DNA of 64,000 nucleotides from Vandiemenella viatica (taxonomy: Eukaryota > Arthropoda > Insecta > Orthoptera > Morabidae): NCBI GenBank assembly GCA_031002005.1, contig JARYHS010009186.1, positions 253,237,199-253,301,198 on the forward strand. The letters run 5' to 3'. Position 1 is the first letter of the stretch, and every line of letters begins with the position of its first letter. Shown piece after piece: positions 63,485 to 64,000 of this stretch. The position numbers and the translations under genes were made by a program. The notes under the pieces were generated by a model. It saw only the letters and a program-made list of their open reading frames with translations, searched no databases and had not been told where the DNA came from.

Positions 63485-64000
63485 AAATAACGTATTTCGT
63501 CATGAAATTTAGAAGACTAACCGAACGGTGACAGACAGACGGATAACGTGTAATGTTATATCGCTCACTCAGGCTTTGTTTCTCTCGCAGTCGGTTTGTG
63601 TATAATCTCTTCATGTACAGACACAACTTATAATATACTATAGATGTGAATTTGCGCTGCCCTAGAATATTGCTTTATGTTTATATATGACCTCAAAGCC
63701 TTTATATTTTACCAAAGCACAGGAAAACCAAAAATACTGTGTAAAAATCGGTATTGACATAATTTTAAACCACAAACAAAAATCTGCCGAAGTAGCTGTG
63801 ATAGGCAGTCTCGTACAGTTAACTCCCCACCTTAGATTGTTGCTGTTTTTAAACATATTGCATATTGGCTCTCTTAATGAGACAGGTTCAGTGGTGAATT
63901 GGTATAGTGACGGCTTCCCCCTCATATTATCCCGACTACGTGCTTTTTCGGATACCTTTTCCGTAACTTAGATCTTTCTAGATTCAATTCTAGCAATAAA
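63485..64000 (-). repeat. Dispersed repeat family P, inverted, cut by the window edge
   Basis: Minus strand: TTTATTGCTAGAATTGAATC at the window end, then AAACCGACTGCGAGAGAAAC-AAAGCC, GATATAACATTACACG and AACCGTTC-like blocks as in 42732-43495. The 3' end (63485) is degraded. Confidence 0.8.

Noticed and set aside
1..64000. CRISPR arrays, bacterial operons, integrated viral genes
   Set aside because: No regular direct-repeat/spacer arrays, no ribosome-binding-site-led gene strings and no viral protein signatures were seen on either strand.

Overview
The window looks like intergenic or intronic DNA from a large, repeat-rich insect genome. It is AT-rich, has no bacterial operons, and carries many LINE fragments, tRNA-derived SINEs with A-tails and target-site duplications, Tc1/mariner, pogo/Tigger and hAT remnants, a Helitron helicase remnant and several families of inverted-repeat miniature elements. 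The main SINE resembles tRNA-derived SINEs of polyneopteran insects (orthopteroid, phasmid or termite/cockroach type). That placement is by resemblance only. I cannot name the species.

No intact host protein-coding gene is visible. Nearly all open reading frames are TE fragments or chance frames. The two best host-gene hints are a 66-codon frame with a clear signal peptide (46049-46249), possibly a first coding exon, and a 27-nt in-frame block with good splice sites (55267-55293), possibly a microexon. GC-rich, non-repetitive islands of 150-550 bp recur through the window (for example 11650-12210, 31600-31830, 36540-36750, 42240-42530, 62900-63200). Several contain TAATTA-type homeodomain cores, so they may be regulatory elements of a neighbouring gene.

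Layout. 1-10 kb: end of a long inverted-repeat MITE, a nearly complete but decayed Tc1 element with a candidate intron, TA microsatellite, two copies of a dispersed repeat, a long inverted repeat and a Tigger deletion derivative. 10-20 kb: SINEs including a four-copy cluster, LINE C-terminal fragments, G-rich MITEs and a fold-back mariner. 20-32 kb: densest TE region, with SINEs bearing target-site duplications, an hAT MITE, several LINE remnants and two fold-back elements carrying hammerhead-like motifs. 32-48 kb: AT-rich DNA, a LINE with a 5' inversion, more LINE 3' ends, a MITE and a Helitron remnant. 48-64 kb: a tandem dimer split by an hAT element, inverted-repeat elements, a third hammerhead-like fold-back element, LINE and SINE remnants, and an inverted-repeat MITE invaded by a SINE.

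The most interesting signals are three fold-back elements (23572-24262, 28340-28812, 53385-53725). Each carries two oppositely oriented hammerhead-ribozyme-like motifs, with a compensatory base-pair change between the two arms of one element. Next is a SINE body joined to three different 3' tails, one shared, including a GGTGC/GCACC hairpin, with a LINE present in the same window. Third is a LINE insertion whose 5' end is inverted in the manner of twin priming.
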